Shown here one piece after another: positions 17,841-25,902 of a stretch of DNA of 64,000 bases. Position 1 is the stretch's first letter, and each line of letters begins with the position of its first letter. A model generated the notes under the pieces. The model did no database searches and was not told where the DNA came from. It saw only the letters and a program-made list of their open reading frames with translations. Origin of the DNA: Agrobacterium tumefaciens (GTDB lineage: Bacteria; Pseudomonadota; Alphaproteobacteria; Rhizobiales; Rhizobiaceae); the NCBI RefSeq assembly GCF_000834635.1, contig NZ_JXQV01000021.1:56445-120444 (forward strand), given 5' to 3'. A program made the translations under genes and the position numbers.

Positions 17841-17857
17841 CATGCCTTTGAGGCATG
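17841..17857. promoter_or_regulatory. Perfect 7-3-7 palindrome upstream of importer operon
   Basis: CATGCCT-TTG-AGGCATG lies about 96 bases before the binding-protein start (reading the minus strand) and just after the end of the LysR gene at 17875. No T run follows on either strand, so a protein-binding site is more likely than a terminator. Confidence 0.4.
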
Positions 17858-17874
17858 TCGATGGCCTCGTTTCG

Positions 17875-18828
17875 TCAGACGAAAGGCGGCAGGTCGGCTA
17901 ATCGCCGCGACAGAATCTCAATCAGTTTGCGCAAATTGGCCGAATGCGAGCGGCGACGGTTCCACAGAACCGATATCGAAAATTGCGGTGCATTCTCTAT
18001 GGGCCTGACAACGAGATTGCTGCCGACTGGCCCAAGCGTCGTGACGTAGTCGACAAGCACGATGCCCATCGCCTCGTTCGCCAGCGCCAATGCGGTATCG
18101 GAAAATCGCGCGACTGCGCGTGTGTTGACCTTCAGTTTTTCCCGGCTGAGAAAGAGATCAACGACGGTTTGGTGCGCGCCACCTGCGGCAAAAGCAATGA
18201 AATCCATATCCGCCAGATCAGCAGCACGAATGATGGGTTTGTCAGCAAGGCTATGGCTCTTGTGAATAACGGCCACCAGATCGACCCGCCCCACATGCTC
18301 CACGGCAATCAACGGATGGTCGGGCGAAGCAATCGTCACCACCGCTTCGCCGCGTCCGGTAATCAGATATTCCTCGATTTGATCGACAGGCAAGACGTCG
18401 AAGAACAGCTCTATTCCCGGAACCTCGACGGATAATGTTCGCAAAGCCTGAGGTACGAGGGCACGCGCAACGCTTGCCGTCGAACCGACGCGAAAAACCG
18501 CTGTTTCGCCGCGGGCTATGCGGCCGATCTGCGTGCCGACACCGGTCATTTGCCGGATCAAAGGATCGATCTCGGCATATATCTCAAGTGCTTCGGACGT
18601 TGGTACCAAGCCATTTCGGTCGCGCGTGAAGAGTGCGATGGCCAAGAGGTCCTCGATGCGACGGATCGTGCGGCTAAGGGCAGGCTGAGAAACGTTGAGA
18701 ACCTTGGATGCACCGGTGATTGAGCGTGCCTGCATGACCGCATGAAACACTTCCATTTGCCGCAGGCTCAGCAACCCATCGCCAGAACCCTGCGCAACCG
18801 GTTCTTTGTCATCTTCAGCATGGGGCAT
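17875..18828 (-). CDS. LysR-family transcriptional regulator (downstream of dehalogenase-like gene)
   Basis: DNA-binding regulator of 317 residues. The helix-turn-helix is near residues 25-60 (LRQMEVFHAVMQARSITGASKVLNVSQPALSRTIRRIE), read here as SITGASKVLNVSQPALSRTI. The effector domain begins near 105 with VFRVGSTASVARALVP. The ATG at 18828 has GAGAAG eight bases upstream; a TTG at 18843 is an alternative. It overlaps the end of the alpha/beta hydrolase gene by 14 bases and is co-oriented with it and with the importer that follows. It could control the importer, the hydrolase or both. Confidence 0.88.
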   Translation of the reverse strand: MPHAEDDKEPVAQGSGDGLLSLRQMEVFHAVMQARSITGASKVLNVSQPALSRTIRRIEDLLAIALFTRDRNGLVPTSEALEIYAEIDPLIRQMTGVGTQIGRIARGETAVFRVGSTASVARALVPQALRTLSVEVPGIELFFDVLPVDQIEEYLITGRGEAVVTIASPDHPLIAVEHVGRVDLVAVIHKSHSLADKPIIRAADLADMDFIAFAAGGAHQTVVDLFLSREKLKVNTRAVARFSDTALALANEAMGIVLVDYVTTLGPVGSNLVVRPIENAPQFSISVLWNRRRSHSANLRKLIEILSRRLADLPPFV

Positions 18829-19726
18829 TGGTGGTCTTCTCAAGGAATGGCAGGAGTTGGTCTAGCACTTCGGCAGCAGCGGTTTCGGGCAGCAGATGGC
18901 CGCCGCCAATGCCTTTTCCTTCGATCCTGTTTGCCCAATCAGCCCATATGTCGAGCGGCTTGCGGCCTCCGCCATAGAGCCTGTCTTTTTCCCACAGCAC
19001 CAAAACCGGCACCTGGATTTTACGGCCTGAGGTGCGGTCGGTCAGATCGTCTGCTTCGTCAACTGTGGCGCCAGCCCGATAGTCCTCACACATGGCATGG
19101 CGAACATCGGGGTTGTCGAATGCGAGCCTGTAGTCTTCCAGCGCCAGGGGATGGATGAGTTGGATATTCTCGGCCATCTTACCAAGCGTCACGTTGATGA
19201 GAAAACGCGGATCTGCCGCCATCAGCGTTTCAGGCAGCGGTGCGGGTTGGGCCATCATGAACCAGTGCCAGGCACCCATGCCGAAAGCCTTGCTGGCACC
19301 TTCCCACATTTCCGGCGTCGGAACGACGGTGACAGACACGAGAGCCGTGACGGATTGGGTAAAGTCGAGCGCCATCCGATAGGCAACCCGGCCACCGCGA
19401 TCATGACCGATGACGACGAAGCGCTGATGTCCCAGTGCGAGCATCATCTCGTGCAGGTTTTTTGCCATCTGGCGTTTGGAACCCATGCCATGTGAGTTGG
19501 CACGCATGCGGCTGTCGCCATAGCCCGGCAAGTCCGGAACGACCACGGTATGGGTGTCAGCAAGTACTGGCGCTATCCGATGCCATGCCGTGCGGGTCTC
19601 GGGATAGCCGTGGAGTAGGAGGATTGCGGGACCACTTCCTTTCGTCAGAACGGCAAAGTCAACGTCTGACGTCTCGATACGCGTCTCTCTAAAGCCCGGA
19701 AACAGGTCGTTTGCGCGTCTATGCAT
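18815..19726 (-). CDS. Alpha/beta hydrolase, haloacetate (fluoroacetate) dehalogenase family
   Basis: A 303-residue hydrolase whose nucleophile elbow carries Asp rather than Ser: GHDRGGR, with Asp109, Arg110 and Arg113. These, with His154-Trp155 (WHW), a Tyr near 216 (CEDYRAGATVD) and a late His (GGGHLLPE), line up almost one-for-one with the fluoroacetate dehalogenase set I know (Asp110, Arg111, Arg114, His155, Trp156, Tyr219, His280). The oxyanion motif HGYPETRTAWH is also typical. Dehalogenase activity is likely; an epoxide hydrolase remains possible. It is sandwiched between two LysR genes on the same strand with overlaps on both sides, an unusual arrangement. Confidence 0.85.
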   Translation of the reverse strand: MHRRANDLFPGFRETRIETSDVDFAVLTKGSGPAILLLHGYPETRTAWHRIAPVLADTHTVVVPDLPGYGDSRMRANSHGMGSKRQMAKNLHEMMLALGHQRFVVIGHDRGGRVAYRMALDFTQSVTALVSVTVVPTPEMWEGASKAFGMGAWHWFMMAQPAPLPETLMAADPRFLINVTLGKMAENIQLIHPLALEDYRLAFDNPDVRHAMCEDYRAGATVDEADDLTDRTSGRKIQVPVLVLWEKDRLYGGGRKPLDIWADWANRIEGKGIGGGHLLPETAAAEVLDQLLPFLEKTTNAPC

Positions 19727-20651
19727 CGGTTTTCAGTCCAGCTTGTGAGTTGATCGCAACTGCGGCGATATCCCGCAACGCGTTGATCAGGCTGTCGACG
19801 CCACTTTGTCGCGGGCGAAGACGGCAGATATGAACATAGGCGGAAACGGTGACGCTATTTTCGACAGGTATTGCCACGAGCCCATTTGTTTCGCAATCGA
19901 TCGCAGAGAATGCGTCAAGAATGGTGATGCCGATCCGCTCGGTCACAAAAGACAGCGCAGCCTCGACGAAATGGACATAGACCGCCGTTGTCCGTGACAC
20001 GCCCCAGCGTTGGTAGGTCTCATCGATCAGAGCGCCATGCGTGGTGGTGGGGCCGAAGGAGATGAGCTGTTCCTTTGCCAGTTCCGGCGGCGTCAATGAT
20101 CTGCGGCCAGCGAGAGGATGGTCAACTGGTACCACGCAGACAAGGCCGGCACTGGCGATCCGCGCCGTCTCGATGACGGGATCGTTGACCTCCGCTATCG
20201 TCGCGACACAGGCACCCTGACCGAAGAGCAGGTAATCGCGGACGTCCCGCTGGGATAGAGAGTCGCTGTAATAGGTGGCAGCCGCTCCCTCCTGTTGCAG
20301 ACGTCTCAGCGCTTTGGGGATCAGCCGCATACCAAGGCTTGGCGTCGAACCGAAGCGAAAAATCGAGCTGTCACCTCGGGCGATCGAGTAGATCACATCC
20401 GACAGCATCATTGATTGCTGGTGAACACGTTCGACTTCGGCAAGAATGAGATCCGCCTCGCGCGTCGGCACAAGCCTGCCGGAAATACGGGCAAACAATG
20501 CGATGCCAAGCTGATCTTCCAGCCGCTTGATGGCGGTTGACAGGCTGGGCTGGGACACGCCGAGATGGCGGGCCGCTGCCGTGAGCGAATTGGTGGCCAT
20601 GATCGTCCGAAAAATCTCGATCTGCCGCTCTTTGAGCTTGGGATTGTCCAT
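19719..20651 (-). CDS. LysR-family transcriptional regulator (upstream of dehalogenase-like gene)
   Basis: LysR protein of about 310 residues. Helix-turn-helix: SLTAAARHLGVSQPSLSTAI near residues 22-42. Effector domain from about 90 (FRFGSTPSLGMRLIPKAL). The ATG at 20651 is served by GGAGG eleven bases upstream; an in-frame ATG at 20669 has no ribosome site. It overlaps the hydrolase gene by 8 bases, forming a LysR-hydrolase-LysR unit. It is divergent from the shikimate-dehydrogenase-like gene with a symmetric element between them, the usual LysR target layout. Confidence 0.87.
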   Translation of the reverse strand: MDNPKLKERQIEIFRTIMATNSLTAAARHLGVSQPSLSTAIKRLEDQLGIALFARISGRLVPTREADLILAEVERVHQQSMMLSDVIYSIARGDSSIFRFGSTPSLGMRLIPKALRRLQQEGAAATYYSDSLSQRDVRDYLLFGQGACVATIAEVNDPVIETARIASAGLVCVVPVDHPLAGRRSLTPPELAKEQLISFGPTTTHGALIDETYQRWGVSRTTAVYVHFVEAALSFVTERIGITILDAFSAIDCETNGLVAIPVENSVTVSAYVHICRLRPRQSGVDSLINALRDIAAVAINSQAGLKTDA

Positions 20652-20671
20652 CCGTGCGATCGCCTCCATCC

Positions 20672-20707
20672 TATAAATTCGGGTTATGTCATCGGCCGAA
20701 ATTTATA
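20672..20707. promoter_or_regulatory. Inverted repeat in divergent LysR / oxidoreductase promoter
   Basis: TATAAATTCGG (20672-20682) and CCGAAATTTATA (20696-20707) are near-perfect inverse copies, differing by one inserted T, separated by 13 bases. They lie directly upstream of the LysR start and about 55 bases before the AroE-like start. Position and symmetry suit a LysR recognition site overlapping the two promoters. Confidence 0.45.
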
Positions 20708-20762
20708 TTGGCGTCAATAGTCTTTGCTTCCTATCCTTTTTGCGAAACGGGGAGAGATAGTT

Positions 20763-21581
20763 ATGATTGGTAGCGAAACACGCCTGGTGGCAATTATCGG
20801 ATCACCTATCGCCCAAGTGAAGTCACCGGATAATTTCAACCGCTACTTTGCCGATGCGCGAGCGCAGAGGGCAATGATCGCCATTGATCTAGTTCCCGAC
20901 AGTGTGGCAGATTTTGTCTCAACTGTGCGTGGCTGGCAGAATCTTGATGGTTTCGTTGTTACCATTCCCCACAAGCGGGCAGTGGCAGGCCTTGTCGATG
21001 ACCTCAGCCCAACAGCGCAATTTCTGGACGCCGCAAATGTGGTGAGACGACATGCCGACGGCCAGCTTTACGGCGACATGACCGATGGGCTGGGGTTTCT
21101 GAAGGCCTCTGAAGCGCATGGTTTTGAACCAGCAGGCAAAGCCATATTACTGGTCGGGGCAGGGGCTGCGGGTAGCGCCATTGGTTATGCGCTGGCTGCC
21201 GCTGGCGCTTCGCATCTGGTTATTTCCGATCGCCACGAAGACTGCGCCGCCAATCTTTCCACTCGGCTGGCCACAGCTTTCCCATCCGTCATGATATCTG
21301 GCGGGACGATACCCCAGCGTGCTTTTGATCTCGTCATCAACGCTTCGTCTTCCGGCATGCAGGCGGACGATCCTCTGCCGGTGCCGGATAGCATCCTATC
21401 ATTGATGCCATCGCACGGGCTGGTGGCAGATGTCGTGACAAGTCCAAAAATCACACCTCTGCTGATGTTGGCGAGGCAGCGAGGCCTCGATATCCAGACC
21501 GGAGAAGAAATGGCCAAGGCACAGCTCTTTGCGCTCGCAAAGGCGATGGGCGTCATCGAAGGAGAGCCATCGGATGTGTAA
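20763..21581 (+). CDS. Shikimate dehydrogenase-like oxidoreductase (AroE paralogue)
   Basis: NAD(P)-dependent dehydrogenase of 272 residues with the AroE fold. The catalytic Lys71 (VVTIPHKRAV) and Asp108 (GDMTDGLGF) are kept, as is the dinucleotide loop GAGAAGSA near 133-139. However, the substrate loop reads GSPIAQVKSP where true AroE has an HSxSP pattern. One of the two serines that hold the shikimate carboxylate is therefore Val. This, plus the catabolic context, suggests a paralogue for quinate, shikimate or another cyclic hydroxy acid rather than the biosynthetic enzyme. It overlaps the flavoprotein gene by 8 bases. Confidence 0.85.
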   Translation: MIGSETRLVAIIGSPIAQVKSPDNFNRYFADARAQRAMIAIDLVPDSVADFVSTVRGWQNLDGFVVTIPHKRAVAGLVDDLSPTAQFLDAANVVRRHADGQLYGDMTDGLGFLKASEAHGFEPAGKAILLVGAGAAGSAIGYALAAAGASHLVISDRHEDCAANLSTRLATAFPSVMISGGTIPQRAFDLVINASSSGMQADDPLPVPDSILSLMPSHGLVADVVTSPKITPLLMLARQRGLDIQTGEEMAKAQLFALAKAMGVIEGEPSDV

Positions 21582-22839
21582 CACGCGTGGTGGTCGATAC
21601 GATGTCGTGGTCGTCGGAGGTGGTGCGGCTGGCATGAGTGCGGCGGTGGCCGCTGCCCGGCTGGGTGCGAAAGTCGCGCTGATAGAACGCTACGGTTTCC
21701 TAGGTGGCGCGGCTGCTCACTCGCTTGTGCTTGCCTATTGCGGGTTCTTTGTCAAAGGCTCCAATCCTGTTTTTGCGGTAGGCGGTATCGGCAGCGAGTT
21801 GCTGGATAGTCTTAAAAAAATTGGCCAGAATGTTGCGCCCATCAAATCGAGCAGCGGCAACTGGATCGTCATGCTGGATCCAGAGGCGGTCAAATTTGCC
21901 TTCGACCTGATGACCGATGTTTCTGGTCTGGATGTCCTGCTGCACAGTCGCGTCACCGCTCTGGCTCGACAATCGAACGGCATTGCCGCCATTACGGTAA
22001 CCGATCATGCGGGTAGCTATGACATTAACGCGGAAGCATTTGTCGACGCCAGCGGCGAGGCGACGATAGCGTCCTTGGCAGGGCTGGAGATGACGACCGA
22101 TAGCCTTTCCGGCGACCACGTCCAGCCGGCCTCGATGCCGGTTCGCATTGGTGGGGTTGCGGCCGGCGTGCCGTTTGACCGTGTACGAATGGCGCAACTG
22201 ATTGCGCAGCACAATGCCAGCTCCGTTAGCCCAATCCACCGTTTGGACGGCGGTGTGATGCTGCGGCTGCCAATCTCGAACGATTATTGGTGGATGACGA
22301 TCGATCTTGAGACCGACGGTCTAAGCGGTGCCAGTCTAGGCGCGGCTGAGCGCCAGGCGCGTCTGGAAGCCTGGAGGAACCTGCAATTGCTGCGACAGAT
22401 GCCGGGCTTCGAAAATGCATTCATAGCAGCTACGGGACCGCAAATTGGTATTCGTGAAACACGTCGCCCACGTTCGCGCCAGGATATGACCGGTCGAGCG
22501 CTTGAAACAGGTGAGCGGCGCGAAGATGGCATTGGTCGTGCCGCTTGGCCGATTGAGGTTCACGAAGCGCCTGGACGGGCGCGCTTCATCGATCTCGGTG
22601 GCGAGGGCTTTGCCGATATACCAATGGGCGCAATCGAGGTGTCTGGCGCGGATAATCTCTTTCTTGCAGGCAGAGTTGTCGGCGCAGATACCGCCGCTTA
22701 TGGCTCTCTAAGAGTCATGGGTACAGCATTCGTCACCGGTCAGGCAGCTGGTATTGCCGCCGCTTTGAGAGCTTCATCAGCTTCGGTTTCAGCTTGCAAT
22801 GTCAGGAAGAACCTTTCTTCTCAAAACGCGATCATTTGA
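21574..22839 (+). CDS. FAD-dependent oxidoreductase (PF12831-type)
   Basis: Flavoprotein of 421 residues. The N-terminal FAD-binding motif VVVGGGAAGMSAAVAAARLG is near residues 11-30, followed by IERYGFLGG and, at the C-terminus, FLAGRVVGADTAAYGSLRVMGTAFVTGQAAG, the second FAD contact typical of this group. The ATG at 21574 follows GAAGGAGAG and overlaps the AroE-like stop. No membrane anchor or signal peptide is present, so it acts in the cytoplasm. Paired with an AroE-like dehydrogenase it may dehydrogenate the same ring compound, for example toward an aromatic product. The substrate is inferred only. Confidence 0.85.
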   Translation: MCNTRGGRYDVVVVGGGAAGMSAAVAAARLGAKVALIERYGFLGGAAAHSLVLAYCGFFVKGSNPVFAVGGIGSELLDSLKKIGQNVAPIKSSSGNWIVMLDPEAVKFAFDLMTDVSGLDVLLHSRVTALARQSNGIAAITVTDHAGSYDINAEAFVDASGEATIASLAGLEMTTDSLSGDHVQPASMPVRIGGVAAGVPFDRVRMAQLIAQHNASSVSPIHRLDGGVMLRLPISNDYWWMTIDLETDGLSGASLGAAERQARLEAWRNLQLLRQMPGFENAFIAATGPQIGIRETRRPRSRQDMTGRALETGERREDGIGRAAWPIEVHEAPGRARFIDLGGEGFADIPMGAIEVSGADNLFLAGRVVGADTAAYGSLRVMGTAFVTGQAAGIAAALRASSASVSACNVRKNLSSQNAII

Positions 22840-22874
22840 TAGCGCGTTGAACCGGCGTCAGGGGCATCTAAGTT

Positions 22875-23810
22875 TTAGCTGCCGACCCCCGTCGTACCAA
22901 GGATGTCGCGAATGATATGCCGCAGCCAGGCGTTCGCAGCGTCATCGTCGGCGTGGCTCGCCCAGACCATTTTCACGGGCGGAAAGGAAAGGCTGACGGG
23001 TAACGGGCTGACCTTGAGGCCGAGAAGTGCCGCGTAACGATCAGCGATGCGGCTCGGCACCGTGGCAATGACAGGTGCGATCTGCGCCGCCGATAGAACC
23101 GACATATAGCCGGGTGCTGCGGCTATCACGTTCAACTCAACGCCTGCCAATTCCAGCGCATCCTTGATGCAGCCCTGCAATGTCTCGTTCTGGGAGATCG
23201 TCGCATGGTCAGCGGAAAGATAGTTCGAGAGTTCCACCGGGTTCGACAAAGGCAGCAGAGCTGGATTGTAGCAGCATGCCATTTCCGGCTCGTACAATGT
23301 CTCGAAGGATCGGCGGCTCGTCTTTGTGTATGTGCAGCCGACCGCGATATCGATGCTGCCATCTTCCAGTGAAGGTTCCATTGCCTCGTATGGGAACACT
23401 CTGGCCAAAACCTTGATGCCGGGTGCGTCGCGGCGCAGGCGCATCGTTAGTTCGGGGATCAGCAACAGCTCGATTTCGGGAGACATGGCGATGCGGAACG
23501 TTCGTTCTTCCGTTGCCGGATCAAACCCGAAGTTGCCGGTCAGCGCCATCTGCGCCTGACGGAGAGCATGGCGGACAGGGGCTGCCAGGCTGCGCGCCCG
23601 CGCTGTCGGCTGCATCACCTGTCCTACGCGAATAAACAATTCGTCCTGCAAGAGGACCCGAAGCGTTGAAAGGGAATGGCTCATCGCAGGTTGCTGAATC
23701 TTCAGCCGTCGAGCCGCCTTGGTGACGTTTCCTTCCGCCATGAGGGCGTCGAAAGCAACCAGAAGATTGAGATCGAAAGATCGCAAATTGAAATGATCGA
23801 TAGTTGTCAT
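22875..23810 (-). CDS. LysR-family transcriptional regulator
   Basis: Regulator of 311 residues with start at ATG 23810 (MTTIDHFNLRSFDLNLLVAFDALMAEG, shown in part). Helix-turn-helix: NVTKAARRLKIQQPAMSHSL. The FDLNLLVAFDALM opening places it in the NodD/SyrM/NahR-like branch. It is divergent from a metallo-beta-lactamase-fold gene with about 100 bases between, so that gene is the obvious target. Upstream in-frame Met codons at 23843 extend over this promoter region and are less likely. Confidence 0.87.
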   Translation of the reverse strand: MTTIDHFNLRSFDLNLLVAFDALMAEGNVTKAARRLKIQQPAMSHSLSTLRVLLQDELFIRVGQVMQPTARARSLAAPVRHALRQAQMALTGNFGFDPATEERTFRIAMSPEIELLLIPELTMRLRRDAPGIKVLARVFPYEAMEPSLEDGSIDIAVGCTYTKTSRRSFETLYEPEMACCYNPALLPLSNPVELSNYLSADHATISQNETLQGCIKDALELAGVELNVIAAAPGYMSVLSAAQIAPVIATVPSRIADRYAALLGLKVSPLPVSLSFPPVKMVWASHADDDAANAWLRHIIRDILGTTGVGS

Positions 23811-23913
23811 GAGCCGCATCGATTTTATTACTAATGCGTCCATGCATACGTGCTAAAAAGGTCAGTTCCAAGACCTTGTCGTCAACGGGCCGCCGAGTGC
23901 CCAGGAGTTTCCC

Positions 23914-24885
23914 ATGCAAACCCGTCGTTCCCTACTTATCAGCACAGCAGGCGCTGCCCTTGCTGCAAGTGCCATGACAACCTTGCCCGCCGCCGCCTTT
24001 GCGAAGGCGCCCGTGGTTGGCAAGCAAGCGGCCAGCTTCTACCGCATGAAACTCGGTAACTATGAAATCACCGCGGTATCCGATGGCACGGTGAAACTGC
24101 CAATGTCGAAAATATACAAGGGCATCACCGAAGGTGACGCAGAAACCTATCTTGTCGATCATTTTCAGGCGGGTTCGGAAATTTCGGTCAACGCCTTTCT
24201 GGTCAATACCGGCGAGAAGCTTGTTCTCATCGACGCCGGTACGGGCGATCTGATGGGACCGGCGCTTGGCAAACTCGTTTCCAATATCGAGGCTGCGGGT
24301 TACAAAGCGGACCAGATCGATGACGTCATCCTCACGCACATCCATGCTGACCATTCCGGCGGTCTCGTTGCCAATGGCAAGCGCGTGTTTAAAAACGCGA
24401 TCCTGCATGTCAACCATCGCGAAGCCGAGTTCTGGTTGAAAGCGGATGCCAAAGCCAAGGCTGACAAGGTTCTGGGTCCCCAGATTACGCAGGCCGAGCA
24501 ATGCGTCAGCCCGTATGTCGATGCGAAAAAGTTCGAAACCTTTGAGGACAATGCCGCGCCTTTGCCCGGTTTTGGCTCGGTGCTGCGCGCTGGCCATACG
24601 CCCGGACACAGTGGCATCATCGTCGAAAGCCAGGGAAAAAAGATCGTGTTCTGGGGCGATATCGCGCATGGCGACGTGCTGCAATATGACCATCCGGAGG
24701 TCACGGTCGATTTTGACGTGGACCAGACGACGGCTGCCGCCACACGCGCTGTTGCTTTCGCCGAGGCAGCCGATCAAAAATATCTGGTTGCAGGCGCCCA
24801 TCACGCCTTTCCGGGCATCGGCCATATCAGGCGGGACGAGACGAACTATGATTGGGTTCCGCTGGTCTATAGCGCCAATTACTGA
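23914..24885 (+). CDS. Exported metallo-beta-lactamase-fold hydrolase
   Basis: A 323-residue periplasmic MBL-fold enzyme. The leader starts MQTRRSLLISTAGAALAASA, with a Tat-type twin Arg, and is probably cut near AFAKA at residue 31. The metal motif THIHADHSGG puts His142, His144, Asp146 and His147 in place. Later ligands are in AGHTPGHSG and WGDIAHGD, plus a final His in VAGAHHAFPG. Such proteins include lactonases, quorum-quenching enzymes and aryl hydrolases; none can be chosen here. Regulation by the divergent LysR is likely. Confidence 0.87.
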   Translation: MQTRRSLLISTAGAALAASAMTTLPAAAFAKAPVVGKQAASFYRMKLGNYEITAVSDGTVKLPMSKIYKGITEGDAETYLVDHFQAGSEISVNAFLVNTGEKLVLIDAGTGDLMGPALGKLVSNIEAAGYKADQIDDVILTHIHADHSGGLVANGKRVFKNAILHVNHREAEFWLKADAKAKADKVLGPQITQAEQCVSPYVDAKKFETFEDNAAPLPGFGSVLRAGHTPGHSGIIVESQGKKIVFWGDIAHGDVLQYDHPEVTVDFDVDQTTAAATRAVAFAEAADQKYLVAGAHHAFPGIGHIRRDETNYDWVPLVYSANY

Positions 24886-24955
24886 TGTCTGATGAGGCTC
24901 CACCTGCGGGATGGAGCCTCGTCTCTGCACTTTAAGCCTGGTTCAGCGGCGACAC

Positions 24956-25426
24956 TTATAATGAAGCCGGTGCCATCGCCCTGCGCTCAATGCCGATGGT
25001 GTCGCGCAGTCGCTCGGGGTCAAAGTTGTTGAACATGAACAGGATGTATCTGACTGCACGTCTTTTCAGCGCAAGCAGCACGGCATCCACCTGATGTGCG
25101 AGCAATGTGACGACCACAAGATCATAGCGGCACAGCTTCGTCCAACGCGTCGGTGACGCCGACAGCCGCATGCTCACCCGTGATGCTGATGATTCCGGTG
25201 TCGGTCAACAATCGCCCAAGGCGGGCGGAACCCGGCCTTGCGATGACGGTGACCTCATGCCCGCCGGCACGGGCCAGATGAAATGCGAATGTGCTTCCGA
25301 TTCCGCCAACACCAATGACTGCGATGCGAAGCGCACTCGGGGTGGAAAACTCTGTAACGCGTTTTCTTTCTCGGCAAAGGCATGTAGGATCTGGGCCGGT
25401 GGGATATCGCGGGCGTCTTTGATCAT
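24956..25426 (-). pseudogene. 2-dehydropantoate 2-reductase-like gene, twice frameshifted and 3'-truncated
   Basis: A ketopantoate-reductase (PanE/ApbA)-type N-terminal domain broken into three frames. Reading opens at ATG 25426, overlapping the stop of the preceding gene by ATGA, and gives MIKDARDIPPAQILHAFAEKE. Near 25362-25372 the frame shifts to STPSALRIAVIGVGGIGST and on through HEVTVIARPGSARLG. Near 25129 a second shift restores YDLVVVTLLAHQVDAVLLAL. The remainder stops at 24956 after only about 150 residues, where the family has about 300. The gene is dead, although its translational coupling to the upstream gene is still visible. Confidence 0.75.
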
Positions 25427-25764
25427 CCGACTTGCCTGCCGCGTGATTGCCATGCCCGGTGCACCTCGTCCCAATCGGGAATGCTGTCGCAGTAGAAGCC
25501 GAGTGTCTTGCCTGTCGCGATAGAGCCGAAGGCCTTCATCGCTTTCAGGTGCGCGCCAGCGATCAGATATCGACGCATTGCGCCCTCATCCTTCCACACG
25601 GTTCTTGTGTGATGCACGCCATTGATGAGGCGCGCATCTGTGGCGATGTTGCCCTCGGCCTGCTTGGCTTGAGCCATTGACCTGATCGCATGCCACCAGA
25701 AACGGAAAAAATGGCGCCTGCCTTTCAGCTGGAGGCCGGTGATCGATACATAGACCTTCTCCAT
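25423..25764 (-). CDS. Small monooxygenase-like protein (DUF3291-type dimeric barrel)
   Basis: A 113-residue protein beginning MEKVYVSITGLQLKG, with RFWWHAIRSMAQAKQA, INGVHHTRTVWKDEGAMRRYL, GAHLKAMKAF and TGKTLGFY. I recognise this as a common bacterial family of about 110 residues resembling antibiotic-biosynthesis monooxygenases, though its reaction is not known to me. The ATG at 25764 follows AGGAGG. It is divergent from a TetR gene across a gap that holds a perfect palindrome, so TetR repression is likely. Its former partner downstream is the frameshifted reductase. Confidence 0.75.
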   Translation of the reverse strand: MEKVYVSITGLQLKGRRHFFRFWWHAIRSMAQAKQAEGNIATDARLINGVHHTRTVWKDEGAMRRYLIAGAHLKAMKAFGSIATGKTLGFYCDSIPDWDEVHRAWQSRGRQVG

Positions 25765-25826
25765 CGCAGTCCTCCTGGCCGTCTGGCACCACCCGAAAGG
25801 GGGCTCAGTGGCATTGAAATGTCCTT

Positions 25827-25845
25827 ATTTAGACGCTGTCTAAAT
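25827..25845. promoter_or_regulatory. TetR operator candidate, perfect 8-3-8 palindrome
   Basis: ATTTAGAC-GCT-GTCTAAAT is exactly symmetric and sits between the divergent TetR gene (start 25903) and the monooxygenase-like gene (start 25764). Length and placement are those of TetR-family operators controlling both promoters. Confidence 0.65.
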
Positions 25846-25902
25846 CAATGTCAGGATCATTTTCTCTGGTCAAGCGCAATCTAGTCAGTGTAAAGATTAG
25901 GC

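Noticed and set aside
20763..21581. Calling the gene the biosynthetic aroE
   Set aside because: A substrate-loop Ser is replaced and the neighbours are catabolic, so a paralogue is more likely.
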